Positions 1 through 8,530 are shown, counted from the stretch's first letter. The stretch: 33,221 nt of DNA from Candidatus Nealsonbacteria bacterium (GCA_019923605.1 JAHXGM010000007.1:1-33221); one strand, 5' to 3'. Numbers and translations are program-made. The notes: generated by a model not told the origin, from the sequence alone.

Positions 1-684
1 GAACAAGAACGAGCTTCGTTGCAATTATTGGTTTCAGAAAAAATCAAACAAGCCCTGTCTCAAGAAGACCTCGAGGTTCAGAGAAAAGCAGCGGAGATGA
101 TTGAGTACGCCCCGGAACAAGAACGAGCTTCGTTGCTAAAAATAGCTTTTGACGCAGGGCTGAGCAATGAGATAGTTAAATCTCCGTTATACGACAATAG
201 CAATTTCGACAAACAAAGGTTTAGAAGAAAAGCATTTGAAAAGACTGGTTCAGAAACTACGCTTGTCGGAGGCGCGTTGAAAGACAGGTTGATTATCAGG
301 CACATAGAACCGAAAGCATTTCTTGCTTGGCAGCAAATCTACGAAAATTATCAAGTGTGGAAGAATAACGGTTTTGATTATGTGCCGATTGAGCCAATCC
401 AATCATACAGACTTAATAAAAAAGGACTGGTTGATGTGTTTTCTGGCGTTTTGGATTTAAGCTTTACACGGTGGTCGAAAGTTTCAGGAGGAATGTTTAT
501 GCAAGAACTAAAGGAGCAAAAAAGGAAAATCATATCGGTTTTAGAGAGCCAAAACATACAGCATGGACATATACATGATAATAATTTTGTTCTTCGTTTT
601 TTTAGAAACAAGGACGGTAATCCTGATTTGAATCAAGTTCCAAGACTATATGCTATTGATTTTGACAGGGCGGTTTCTATATAA
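1..684 (+). CDS. Helical-repeat protein with kinase-like C-terminal domain (5' truncated)
   Basis: The reading frame is open to the window edge, so the true start lies to the left. The first 22 bases recur exactly at 115-136, 38 codons later in the same frame, giving EQERASL twice. This points to tandem 38-residue helical repeats of HEAT-like type at the N-terminus. The C-terminal half (about 240-684) resembles a divergent protein-kinase/aminoglycoside-phosphotransferase fold: an N-lobe-like segment with RHIEPKAFLAW, then HGHIHDNN (562-585) at the place of the HGDxHxxN catalytic loop, then IDFDRA (655-672) at the place of the DFG-type metal site. The catalytic-loop Asp appears to be His. Fold assignment rests on motif spacing only. 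It could be an active atypical kinase or a pseudokinase; the substrate is unknown. It is convergent with the ftsX block. Confidence 0.55.
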   Translation, partial: EQERASLQLLVSEKIKQALSQEDLEVQRKAAEMIEYAPEQERASLLKIAFDAGLSNEIVKSPLYDNSNFDKQRFRRKAFEKTGSETTLVGGALKDRLIIRHIEPKAFLAWQQIYENYQVWKNNGFDYVPIEPIQSYRLNKKGLVDVFSGVLDLSFTRWSKVSGGMFMQELKEQKRKIISVLESQNIQHGHIHDNNFVLRFFRNKDGNPDLNQVPRLYAIDFDRAVSI

Positions 685-1096
685 GGTTAATTGTATAGAT
701 TTTCCGATTTATATTCTCGTTACTTCGATAAACTATTCCAAATTAAGGGAAGAATTTTGCCCGCGAGCAGAAATAAGTAGTTCCGCCACTCGTGTGTAGC
801 ACGGAGCCAAGCAAAAAAATTGCCTTTACATTTTTTGATTTTGTGCGCACCGATTTTTAATTCTTAAAGGAAAAGTCCATTTTTCTGCGAGGCACAGCCG
901 CCGCAAAGTGACGGCTGGCGACGGGCAATTCGTCAGTTCAGGTTTCGTTTCTTGGATTTATGGATTAAATTTGGTAAAATGATAGAGAAAGTTTGAGAGG
1001 GTTTAGTTCGTGCAGCCAATTTGGACGATACAAACTCCATTTTTTAGCAAAAATCGGTTTTAGTTACCGAAAATAAGTTTGAAACGGAATACGCGG
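685..1096. other. Gene-free structured intergenic region
   Basis: I find no convincing gene here. The part at 750-931 is richer in G+C than its flanks and can fold into a long imperfect hairpin: TTGCCCG (757-763) pairs with CGGGCAA (922-928), and GCAGAAA (767-773) with TTTCTGC (882-888). Smaller hairpins lie inside, including AGCCG/CGGCT at 896-916 and the palindrome GTGCGCAC at 843-850. It could be an untranslated RNA, a repeat or a transcription-end structure between the convergent genes. It lacks the GAYAAYGTTY core of the attC-like sites on the right. Confidence 0.35.
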
Positions 1097-1167
1097 CTGC
1101 CAGGCTAGGACTCGAACCTAGATTAATGGAGTCAGAATCCATCGTCCTACCATTAGACGACCTGGCA
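1097..1167 (-). tRNA. tRNA-Gln (anticodon CTG)
   Basis: The minus strand folds into a 71-nt cloverleaf. The acceptor stem TGCCAGG/CCTGGCA is perfect, the discriminator is G (usual for Gln), the T loop is GGTTCGAGTCC and the D arm contains TAATGGTAG. The anticodon stem ATGGA/TCCAT carries loop TTCTGAC, giving anticodon CTG, which reads CAG. The 3' CCA is not encoded (CCG follows the discriminator), so it must be added by a nucleotidyltransferase. It lies just downstream of ftsX on the same strand. Confidence 0.95.
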
Positions 1168-1180
1168 ATATTAAAGGTGA

Positions 1181-2089
1181 TTACACCTTTAAATACTTTC
1201 TTGTTGTAATTAGGCTGGATAATGTTCCCAAGAGAATACCCACACCAAATTGTATCAAGATAATAATTGCAAAATTTTCTCTAAGATAGCTCATTAGATC
1301 TAACCCGGGAATAAAAATGCTTAGCTTATCTCCAAAGAATAATCCTGAGCCAAAAACAATTGCAAAAGAGAGAATTGTAGCAGAAAGACCAATAATTAAT
1401 CCTTGAATAATAAATGATGATAATATAAATCTTCTTGAAACACCTACTAATCTCAATACTTCAATCTCCTCTTTCATCCCATAGGCTGCTAATTTAACAG
1501 TACTAATAACGATAAGCATTGCAATTAACCCCATTGTTATGGCTAGAACAACACCAATCTTAGTAATAATATCAATGATGGCAAAAATATTTTCAATAAC
1601 TGCTCTCCGTCTAGCATAGTCTATTTCATCAAAAAATATTCTTGAAGGGCTATCTTCTAGAAAAGCTACAATATTATCATACCCCTCCAAAGTATCAGAC
1701 TTAATAACTAAAGTTGGCCTAAGAAACGAATCACCAATTTCAGCCACACCAGCCATAATGACTGGATTATCCTTATATCTTTGAATAAAATCTTCTAAAG
1801 CCTGAGATTGAGAAATGTATCTGATTTCTGTAACATCATCGAGCCCATCAATTGCATCTTTTGTCTCTAAAACAGTAACTTCATCAACATTTTCTTTGAA
1901 GTAAAGGCTGATACTCATTTTATCCTGAACATCATTAATTATTACCTGCCCGAAATCTCTTACGGCAAAAATTGAAATAGTCAAAAGTATGGTCAGAGAT
2001 ATAACAAAAACTCCTACTATCGAAAGACTAGTATTGCGACGAAAATTGATCCATCCTGCCTTAATAGTTCTTTTTAATGAAACAAACAT
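1181..2089 (-). CDS. ftsX: Cell division protein FtsX
   Basis: The 302-residue membrane protein has the FtsX layout: a short cytoplasmic N-terminus, TM1 at about residues 21-45, an extracytoplasmic domain (about 50-165) and three C-terminal TM segments. The family member sits in the inner membrane with the ATPase FtsE and transmits ATP hydrolysis to peptidoglycan hydrolases at the septum. The gene follows ftsE by 17 nt, the usual ftsE-ftsX order, and follows prfB further upstream, an arrangement also seen in Gram-positive bacteria. The ATG at 2089 gives MFVSLKR, a typical start. Confidence 0.93.
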   Translation of the reverse strand: MFVSLKRTIKAGWINFRRNTSLSIVGVFVISLTILLTISIFAVRDFGQVIINDVQDKMSISLYFKENVDEVTVLETKDAIDGLDDVTEIRYISQSQALEDFIQRYKDNPVIMAGVAEIGDSFLRPTLVIKSDTLEGYDNIVAFLEDSPSRIFFDEIDYARRRAVIENIFAIIDIITKIGVVLAITMGLIAMLIVISTVKLAAYGMKEEIEVLRLVGVSRRFILSSFIIQGLIIGLSATILSFAIVFGSGLFFGDKLSIFIPGLDLMSYLRENFAIIILIQFGVGILLGTLSSLITTRKYLKV

Positions 2090-2106
2090 AATTTATTGAT
2101 TATTTT

Positions 2107-2802
2107 TTATAGCCTAAATTTACCAGAAACTTCTTCTCTTATTATAGCGCCTTCGCTTAAACTAATAACTCTCTTATTAAGTTTATTTATGATTTCCTTA
2201 TCATGGGTAGCAAAAATAATAGTTGTCCCCTTCTCATTTATTTTAAGCAATAAATTAACAATATCAATTGTATTATAGGGATCGATATTTCCGGTTGGCT
2301 CATCGGCTAAAATAATATCAGGATTACATATCAAAGCTCTTGCAACCGCAGCTCTTTGCTGTTCTCCTCCAGATAATTCATGAGGAAAATGATAAGCTCT
2401 ATCTGAAAGATTAACTATTTCAAGAAGTTCTGGGATATTCTTTTTAATATCCTCGTCACTCATACCCAATCCCTCCATTACATATGAGATATTTTCGTAA
2501 ATATTCTTTTTAGGTAATAACTTATAATCTTGGAATATAACTCCAATCTTTCTTCTCAATTTATGAATATTTCCTGGTCCTAACTTTGAAATATCCTTTC
2601 CATCAAGAAGAATAGTACCACTATTCGGCTTTTCTTTTCCAATAATTAATTGAAAAAGGGTCGTCTTTCCGGAACCAGATTTACCAGTAATGAAAACAAA
2701 CTCTCCTTTATCTACTTTAAAAGATATTTCATTAAAAACTACTGCTTCTTTTTTAGCAAAATGGGCCGGATATTTTTTGGTAACGTTGTTAAAAGATATC
2801 AT
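2107..2802 (-). CDS. ftsE: Cell division ATP-binding protein FtsE
   Basis: A 231-residue ABC ATPase that works with FtsX at the division site. All nucleotide-binding motifs are visible: Walker A GKSGSGKT (residues 40-47), Q-loop Gln 91, signature LSGGEQ (143-148), Walker B IILADE followed by PTGNID (about 163-174), and the switch His in ATHD near residue 200. The phrase GVIFQDYKLLP is characteristic of FtsE. The start ATG at 2802 lies 9 nt after the prfB stop, so the two genes are probably co-transcribed. Confidence 0.95.
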   Translation of the reverse strand: MISFNNVTKKYPAHFAKKEAVVFNEISFKVDKGEFVFITGKSGSGKTTLFQLIIGKEKPNSGTILLDGKDISKLGPGNIHKLRRKIGVIFQDYKLLPKKNIYENISYVMEGLGMSDEDIKKNIPELLEIVNLSDRAYHFPHELSGGEQQRAAVARALICNPDIILADEPTGNIDPYNTIDIVNLLLKINEKGTTIIFATHDKEIINKLNKRVISLSEGAIIREEVSGKFRL

Positions 2803-2811
2803 TTTAATTTT

Positions 2812-3946
2812 TTATTTAATAATTTGTTTCTTTTTTTGCTGATGCGACCATCTAATTCCAGCCTCAATGAATTCATCTAAATTTCCTTCAAGAACTGATT
2901 CGGGATCTGATGTTTCAACTCCAGTTCTTAAATCTTTTACCATCTTATACGGATGAAGGACATACGATCTTATTTGACTACCCCATCCGAAATCAATTTT
3001 TTCTCCTTTTATTTTTTGAATTTCTTTTTCTCGCTTTTCTTCGTCATGACGAATCAATCTAGACATTAATATTTTCATTGCTTTTTCCTTGTTTACACTC
3101 TGCATTCTCTCGTTCTGTGAAGTAGCTACTATTCCGGTTGGGATATGGGTTATTCTGATGGCTGTCTCTCTTTTATTTACATTTTGACCTCCCGGACTAG
3201 ATGCTTTAAATGTATCCACCTTTATCTCATCTGGATTAATATCAATACGGTCATCCTTTTCATCAATCTCAGGTAAAACATCAACCATCGCAAAAGAAGT
3301 ATGTCTAAGACTCTTGGATGAAAATGGTGACAGTCTTACTAATCGATGAACTCCCCTTTCTGGTCTTAAAATGCCAAATACATATTTACCCCTAACCTCT
3401 AAAATTACTTCTTTAGTTCCAATTCTACCATCTGGACCTCCTGCTTCTCCAAAGGACTGATTAATTATTCGAACCTTAAATCCTTGCGATTCTGAATATC
3501 TTTCATACATCCTCAAAAGTATAGTAGCCCAGTCTTGTGAATCTTGTCCTCCTGCTCCAGCAAAAATATGTATTAAAGCATTACGCTTGTCATATTTTTG
3601 AGAGAGAAGAACCTTAATCTCTTCTTTTCCTATTCTTTTTTTAAAGTCTTTTGCCTTATTTATAAGGTCCAATAACATTTGATGATCCATTTCAAGATTC
3701 GAAAGATCCTCAAGGTCATTAAGCTCTTCATAGAGAGATTCAATTCTCTCCACCTCTTCTTTAAGAGAACTAAACTCTATGTTTAGCTCAGCAACTTTTT
3801 CTTTATTATCCCAAAATTCAGGATCAGAAAATTCATAATCTATCTGCTTAATTCTCTTTTTTTTATCTTCAATGTCAAAGATACTCCCCTAGGAAGAGGA
3901 GTTTTTCTTTAGTTTCTTCTATTAATTCTCTTAATTCTTTGATCAT
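2812..3946 (-). CDS. prfB: Peptide chain release factor 2 (programmed +1 frameshift)
   Basis: RF2 ends translation at UGA and UAA. The protein is made from two frames: ATG at 3946 begins 23 codons ending in CTT TGA, and the second frame continues from GAC at 3876 for 354 codons, 377 residues in all (usual RF2 about 365). The downstream frame carries the stop-codon recognition motif SPF (in VRLSPFSSKS) and the peptidyl-tRNA hydrolysis motif GGQ (in SPGGQNVNKR). The N-terminal part after the shift contains SDPEFWDN, typical for RF2. A call starting at 3753 (GTG) would miss the first 64 residues. The presence of RF2 argues against UGA recoding as in Gracilibacteria. Confidence 0.96.
3874..3892 (-). 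promoter_or_regulatory. RF2 autoregulatory +1 frameshift site
   Basis: On the minus strand the sequence reads CTA GGG GAG TAT CTT TGA C. The slippery CTT (3878-3880) precedes the in-frame UGA (3875-3877), and a Shine-Dalgarno-like AGGGGAG sits just upstream, as in the classical prfB site AGGGGGTATCTTTGAC. Low RF2 lets the ribosome slip to GAC at 3874-3876. Conservation of the TATCTTTGAC core is exact. Confidence 0.93.
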
Positions 3947-3956
3947 ACTAAGGGGT

Positions 3957-3985
3957 ATTATAATTAAAAAGTGCTAATAAAACAA
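3957..3985 (-). promoter_or_regulatory. Predicted prfB promoter, near-leaderless
   Basis: TTGTTT (3980-3985) and a consensus TATAAT (3957-3962) are separated by 17 nt. The prfB ATG begins 10 nt after the -10 box, so the transcript would start about 3 nt before the start codon, leaving no room for a Shine-Dalgarno sequence. The -35 box touches the 3' end of tRNA-Thr. Confidence 0.6.
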
Positions 3986-4055
3986 GCCCTCTACCGGGAT
4001 TGAACCGGTGTCTATGGTTTACGAAACCATTGCTCTACCACTAAGCTAAGAGGGC
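3985..4055 (-). tRNA. tRNA-Thr (anticodon CGT)
   Basis: A 71-nt cloverleaf on the minus strand. The acceptor stem GCCCTCT/AGAGGGC is perfect, the discriminator is T, the D arm contains TTAGTGGTAGAGC and the T arm GGTTCAATCCC. The anticodon stem ATGGT/ACCAT carries loop TTCGTAA, giving CGT, which reads ACG (Thr). CCA is not encoded. It sits between the ftsB-like gene (6 nt away) and the prfB promoter. Confidence 0.95.
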
Positions 4056-4061
4056 AAAAAA

Positions 4062-4451
4062 CTAACGAATTTTCCAAGTTAGAGGATTCCACCAAATGAA
4101 TTCTGAAATAACTTCCTTTTCTTTTTCTTCTACTTCCTCGGGAAAAGAAAAAACTACCACCTCCTCGCCCTCCTTTTTAAGAAGCAACTGCTCACGAGCC
4201 ATTTTTTCTATTAAATAGTCTTCTTCTGTTAGATTAATGCCCTCTAAATAATCGGCTCTTAATCTTAACTCATTCATTTCCTGCTCTTTTATTTCAATCT
4301 GAGCCTTGAGTTCAGACCTTCTTTGGTGTATCCTAATATTTGAAACCAATAGTAAAAAAATTAAAAATATTACAGCAAAAGAGAATAAAAAAGAAATTGC
4401 TCTCATCTCTAAAGACTTCTTTTCTTTTTTTCTTTTTAAACCTCTTATCAT
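4062..4451 (-). CDS. FtsB/DivIC-family septum formation protein
   Basis: The 129-residue bitopic protein has a basic N-terminus (RGLKRKKEKK), one TM helix (about residues 17-41) and then a coiled coil (about 45-78, RRSELKAQIEIKEQEMNELR). This is the layout of FtsB/DivIC/FtsL proteins, which form a trimeric scaffold with FtsQ/DivIB at the septum. The motif YLIEKMAREQLLLKKEGE matches the conserved region after the coil (E-x-x-AR-x-x-L-x-x-x-x-GE). The C-terminal tail ends in FIWWNPLTWKIR. It starts with ATG at 4451 and lies next to tRNA-Thr. Family membership is firm; the exact orthologue is not. Confidence 0.82.
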   Translation of the reverse strand: MIRGLKRKKEKKSLEMRAISFLFSFAVIFLIFLLLVSNIRIHQRRSELKAQIEIKEQEMNELRLRADYLEGINLTEEDYLIEKMAREQLLLKKEGEEVVVFSFPEEVEEKEKEVISEFIWWNPLTWKIR

Positions 4452-4454
4452 ATT

Positions 4455-4547
4455 ATGAAAAACAAAAAAATAAAATTTCTTTGGATCGCCCTCATTTGTT
4501 TTGTTATTTTCGGCATGATGTTTAGTATACTTGCCCCAGCTTTTTAA
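4455..4547 (+). CDS. Possible 30-residue single-TM microprotein
   Basis: ATG at 4455 to TAA at 4547 encodes a 30-residue peptide: a lysine-rich start (MKNKKIKF), a hydrophobic helix (LWIALICFVIFGMMFSIL) and the tail APAF. The positive-inside-then-TM pattern is that of a small membrane protein. It is divergent from the ftsB-like gene with 3 nt between the two ATGs and fills the gap before the lepA stop. I see no Shine-Dalgarno sequence, and any promoter would lie inside the ftsB-like gene. It may be chance. Confidence 0.35.
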   Translation: MKNKKIKFLWIALICFVIFGMMFSILAPAF

Positions 4548-4554
4548 TTATATC

Positions 4555-6348
4555 CTAATCCTTAAAAACTTTTAAGTAACTCTCCGTAGGGATGTTGATT
4601 CTGTCGCTTCTTTCTTGGAGTTTCTTCTTTCCTTTCTTCTGACGTTCCAGAAGTTTTCTCTTTCTAGTAACGTCTCCTCCATAAAGAGGAGCGGTTACAT
4701 CTCTTCGTTTTGCTTTAACTGTCTCGCGAGCAATTATCTTACCATAAATTCTAGCTTGGATTGCTAAAGAGAATTGTTGAGACGGAAGAACTTCTTTTAA
4801 TTTTTCAACAAGTTTTCTACCCTCGGTAAAAGCTTCGTCTTTGGCAATTATTTTTGAAAAAGCCTCCTCAACATTAAAACCAACTAGGACTTCCAGTTTC
4901 ACTAAATCCCCCTTTCTAAATCCAATTATATTATAATTGAATGAAGCATATCCTTGAGTAATACTCTTAACCTTGTCATGAAAACCAGTAATTATCTTTC
5001 TTAAAGGAGTTTCATAAACTATCATTATTTTGTCTCCTTTAAAATATTTAGTATCAATATACTTACCCCCAAAGACATTTAAAAGCTCCATTATTCCGCC
5101 CATATAGCTAGCTGGAGTCATAATTTCTAGCAACACCCAAGGCTCTTGGGTTTCTTTTATACCTGATGGGTCTGGCCAATCTGACGCAGACATTATGAGT
5201 TTCTCTTTATCCTTATTGTCTATTATCTTATAAACAACTGAGGGTGAAGAAATGACCAATTCTAAGTCAAACTCTCGACGTAATCTCTCGGATATAATTT
5301 CAACATGCAAAGACCCTAAGAATCCGCAACGAAAACCTCTGCCCAGAACTTCTTTAAATTCAGGCTCAAAGGTTAATGCGGGATCAGTTAATTTTAATTT
5401 TTCAAGAGCCTCTCTTAAGAGGCCGAAATCATCGTTACTCTCTGGATAAAAACTTACAAAGACTACTGGATTTAATTCCTTGTATCCTGGAAGAGGACTA
5501 ATGCCTCTATTTTCCAGTTGAGTAATAGTGTCTCCAACTCGAACCATTCCAGGTTCTTTAATGCCTGTCGCTATGTATCCCATCTCCCCTGACTTTATTT
5601 CTGGTTTAGAGGTAAGGGCTGGGAGAAAATATCCAATCTCTTTGGCATCACCCTTGGCATTTGTAGCAATTAGATATACTCTATCGCCTCTTTTCATAAC
5701 CCCCTCAACAACTCGACAATAAGATAACACGCCCTTAAAGGAATCATATTTAGAATCAAATATTAATGCTCTTAATGGTTTTTGATCATCAGCCTCAGGA
5801 GCTGGTATTTTTGTAATAATTTCTTCAAGGACTTTGTCTACATTTATATTATTTTTAGCTGATATTCTTAAAACTTGATCGGGGTGAACATCTATAATTT
5901 CTGAAATATCTTCAGCAACATCATCGGTTCTAGCCCCCGGAAGATCAATCTTATTTATAACTGGAATAATCACTAGCTTTTGCTTCTGGGCTAATTCTAA
6001 ATTAGCTAAAGTTTGAGCCTGTATGCCTTTGGTAGCATCCACCAATAGTACAACACCCTCAACTGCAGCCAAAGACCGAGAAACTTCATAGGAAAAATCA
6101 ACGTGACCAGGAGTATCAATCATATTAATTATATACTCTTGCCCATTAGATTTGTAATTCATTCTTACAGGCTGAAGTTTGATAGTGATCCCCCTTTCTC
6201 TTTCCAGTTCCATATTGTCCAAAAACTGCTCCTGCATTTTATCTCGAGTGACGGTTCCAGTTAACTCAAGAATCCTATCAGCCAAAGTTGATTTACCATG
6301 GTCGATATGAGCTATTATTGAAAAATTTCTAATATTTCCTTTTATCAT
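4555..6348 (-). CDS. lepA: Elongation factor 4 (LepA)
   Basis: A 597-residue translational GTPase that acts on ribosomes, possibly in back-translocation or in biogenesis under stress. GTPase motifs are complete: G1 AHIDHGKST (13-21), G3 DTPGH (78-82), G4 NKID (132-135) and the switch region RERGITIK. The LepA-specific C-terminal domain is present, with VTAPLYGGDVTRKRKLLER followed by KGKKKL. Length matches the family (about 600). The start at 6348 overlaps the end of murJ by 20 nt, so the two genes are translationally linked. Confidence 0.97.
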   Translation of the reverse strand: MIKGNIRNFSIIAHIDHGKSTLADRILELTGTVTRDKMQEQFLDNMELERERGITIKLQPVRMNYKSNGQEYIINMIDTPGHVDFSYEVSRSLAAVEGVVLLVDATKGIQAQTLANLELAQKQKLVIIPVINKIDLPGARTDDVAEDISEIIDVHPDQVLRISAKNNINVDKVLEEIITKIPAPEADDQKPLRALIFDSKYDSFKGVLSYCRVVEGVMKRGDRVYLIATNAKGDAKEIGYFLPALTSKPEIKSGEMGYIATGIKEPGMVRVGDTITQLENRGISPLPGYKELNPVVFVSFYPESNDDFGLLREALEKLKLTDPALTFEPEFKEVLGRGFRCGFLGSLHVEIISERLRREFDLELVISSPSVVYKIIDNKDKEKLIMSASDWPDPSGIKETQEPWVLLEIMTPASYMGGIMELLNVFGGKYIDTKYFKGDKIMIVYETPLRKIITGFHDKVKSITQGYASFNYNIIGFRKGDLVKLEVLVGFNVEEAFSKIIAKDEAFTEGRKLVEKLKEVLPSQQFSLAIQARIYGKIIARETVKAKRRDVTAPLYGGDVTRKRKLLERQKKGKKKLQERSDRINIPTESYLKVFKD

Positions 6349-7990
6349 TTTTTATTTTTAATTGTTTTTTAACTGAAAGAATGATTCCCTTTAATTCTCG
6401 TGACTTTAGTGAGTGTAAAACGGTTAAATATACTATAACTCCCATACTAAAGGAAAAAGTGGCTTGAAACAATACCGCCCAAAAAGTCGTTAGTTCAACG
6501 AAAACTACCGCTAACTTTAATGTGAAATAAGAAGCCACTATCATCACCAAAGAAGCAAATAAAGTTTTTTTAAAAGAATTCCAAATGCCCATAAAAGGAA
6601 GGTCCGGCATTCTTTTTTTCAAAAAATACAAAAGCAAAAAAAATTGGAATGTAGTGGCAAGTGAAACAGCAAAAGCTAGTCCGACTACTTGAATATCAGG
6701 TATTCCTTCTAATTTGAAAATAGTGTAGATAAATGGATGCAAAAATCCTCCCTCTCTAAAAAGAAAAGTAAACACAAAGGCGGAAATAATATTCAAGACA
6801 ACTGAAGCAACACTTGCTATTGCAGGAGTTCTGGTGTCCTGAAGTGAAAAGAAAACTCTTACAATTAAAGGTATAAAACTGCTAAACAATATTGCCAAGG
6901 AGAAAACTCCTAAGGCTGCGGCGGTAAGTCGAGTTTCAGCCCAATCAAAGTCTCCGCCTCCAAGCGCCAATCTTACAATTTGTGCTCTTAGAATAAGAGT
7001 CATTAAGCTAACTGGAAGCATTATAAAAATAATCCTTCGGAAAGCGGCCGAAAAATTATTGAAAAAACTTCTTTTTTCGCCGTTGGCTAAATGCTTAGAA
7101 AAACTTGGAAAAGCGGCCACTGCAAAAGAAACTCCAATTATTGCCACCGGAAATAAATAAAGATTATTAGCAAAATTAAAAATGGCCACACTGCCTACAG
7201 CTAGAAAAGATGCGATAAATGTAATAGCAATCAAGCTTATTTGCGAAGAGGCTTGCCCAACCATCCTAGGAATCATAAGCCTACCCATTCTCCTAATTCC
7301 CGGATCTTTTAAATTAAAAATGAATTTAAATTTATAACCACACTTTATCGCAGGGGGTATCTGTATTAAAAGATGTAAAAATGCTCCCAAGACTACGCCG
7401 TATGCAACACCATATATCGGAGTTTCAAAAAATCTAGAAAGGACCACAATACCAAAAATGATTCCGGAATTATAAAAGATTGGAGCTAACGCATAAATCA
7501 AAAAACGATCAAAGTATTGTAAAACTCCTGAAAAAACGGCCGAAATTGAAAAAATCAAAGGACTAATAAACATTATCCTAGTCAGAGAAACTGCTAATTC
7601 TTTTTGAGGACCGGTAAATCCTGGAACAATGATATCAACAAAGAATGGTGCAAATAGCCATACTATAGCACATAAAAAGCTGAAAATCGTAATAGCTACA
7701 CTTATAATATTATTGGTTAACTCCCAGGCATCTTCTTTCCTTTTTTGAAAATATTGAGAAAATAAAGGTAAAAAAGAGACAATTATGCCTCCGGTTATCA
7801 AAGTTGCTGAAATAAGATCGGGAAAACGAAAAGCGACGAAATAACTATCTAAGTCATGAAGCTCAAATTGACTAGCTAAAAGACGTAGCTTCAAAATTCC
7901 CAATAGCCCACTAATAAAAGTAGATAGGCCAAGAAGAAATGCTGCAAAAGTTATAGTTTTTGCCCTTGAATTTAATATTCTCTCAATCAT
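6329..7990 (-). CDS. murJ: Lipid II flippase MurJ (MviN)
   Basis: A 553-residue polytopic membrane protein of the MOP superfamily with about 14 hydrophobic segments along its whole length. It flips lipid II across the membrane for peptidoglycan synthesis. Family signatures include LRLLASQFELHDLDSYFVAFRFPD near the N-terminus (cut here to its key parts: LASQFG-like and FRFPDL), PLFSQYF, and FFSLQDTRTPA in the second half. Start ATG at 7990. It is the first protein gene after rnpB on this strand and overlaps lepA. Confidence 0.94.
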   Translation of the reverse strand: MIERILNSRAKTITFAAFLLGLSTFISGLLGILKLRLLASQFELHDLDSYFVAFRFPDLISATLITGGIIVSFLPLFSQYFQKRKEDAWELTNNIISVAITIFSFLCAIVWLFAPFFVDIIVPGFTGPQKELAVSLTRIMFISPLIFSISAVFSGVLQYFDRFLIYALAPIFYNSGIIFGIVVLSRFFETPIYGVAYGVVLGAFLHLLIQIPPAIKCGYKFKFIFNLKDPGIRRMGRLMIPRMVGQASSQISLIAITFIASFLAVGSVAIFNFANNLYLFPVAIIGVSFAVAAFPSFSKHLANGEKRSFFNNFSAAFRRIIFIMLPVSLMTLILRAQIVRLALGGGDFDWAETRLTAAALGVFSLAILFSSFIPLIVRVFFSLQDTRTPAIASVASVVLNIISAFVFTFLFREGGFLHPFIYTIFKLEGIPDIQVVGLAFAVSLATTFQFFLLLYFLKKRMPDLPFMGIWNSFKKTLFASLVMIVASYFTLKLAVVFVELTTFWAVLFQATFSFSMGVIVYLTVLHSLKSRELKGIILSVKKQLKIKNDKRKY

Positions 7991-7998
7991 TTGAAAGC

Positions 7999-8021
7999 AG
8001 CTTTTTTAGTATTAAAAAAGC
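7999..8021 (-). terminator. AT-rich hairpin after rnpB
   Basis: The palindrome AGCTTTTTTAGTATTAAAAAAGC lies between the 3' end of rnpB and murJ. It may help define or process the 3' end of the RNase P RNA, or attenuate readthrough into murJ. The stem is nearly all A/T, so it would be a weak terminator. Confidence 0.35.
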
Positions 8022-8406
8022 CCAAAAGGGTGGTAAGCCGAATTCTGTTCCCTTAAATAATGTTACCATTAAAAGGGCGACGATCATTTATCTGTTCCAT
8101 AAATTACTCTATGGAATCAAGCGAACCACTTTTTCCTTTTTACGAATAAAAAGGTTTGTTCTTGCACTCAAGTAAGGATTTAGCCGTTTCACCCCAAAGA
8201 TTACTCCTTGAATTCATCCCTTTATGAAAAAGGAGTTCGTCACCTCTCGGATCTGAACGTCACTGTTCGCACCTCTCTCTCCCCAAGAATTACCCTGAAA
8301 AAAGGATGGGTATTACCCACTACTTGCTCCCTATTAAAAAACAGGGGAGTGTTCGGACTTTCCTCCTTCTCAATTAAGAGAAAGCGATCATCTCACCCCT
8401 TTGAAC
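8020..8406 (-). ncRNA. rnpB: RNase P RNA, class A
   Basis: The catalytic RNA that matures tRNA 5' ends. Universal blocks are present on the minus strand: GAGGAAAGTCCGAACAC (CR I, 8349-8365), GGTGAAACGGC in the middle, and the 3' block ACAGAATTCGGCTTAC (CR V, 8033-8048). The ends pair as P1: CAAAGGGGTG (8394-8403) with CACCCTTTTG near 8021-8032. At about 387 nt it is of normal bacterial size. Open frames on the plus strand here are spurious. Exact ends are estimated from P1 pairing. Confidence 0.95.
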
Positions 8407-8413
8407 TATCCTT

Positions 8414-8441
8414 ATAATACCAGAAAAAGGCTGTTCGTCAA
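8414..8441 (-). promoter_or_regulatory. rnpB promoter
   Basis: TTGACG (8436-8441) and TATTAT (8414-8419) are 16 nt apart. A start 6-8 nt downstream falls at the 5' end of the RNase P RNA inferred from its P1 helix, which supports the call. Confidence 0.75.
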
Positions 8442-8496
8442 CAAATTTGACAAATATCTTTCCCGTAGTACAAAAAAGATTGAAATCTTAAAATAA

Positions 8497-8518
8497 AACC
8501 TCTTTAATCAAAGAGGTT
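8497..8518. terminator. Bidirectional Rho-independent terminator
   Basis: A perfect 9-bp stem AACCTCTTT/AAAGAGGTT with loop AATC. It is followed by CTTTTTT on the plus strand and by TTATTTT on the minus strand. Positioned 13 nt after the stop of the 88-residue gene, it would end the long minus-strand operon coming from secD and insulate rnpB. Confidence 0.75.
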
Positions 8519-8530
8519 CTTTTTTACAAT

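Noticed and set aside
750-931. Fifth attC-like site
   Set aside because: Arms pair, but the GAYAAYGTTY core and the asymmetric spacers are missing.
7960-8417. Plus-strand open frames
   Set aside because: They lie across the RNase P RNA and its flanks; the RNA gene explains the sequence.
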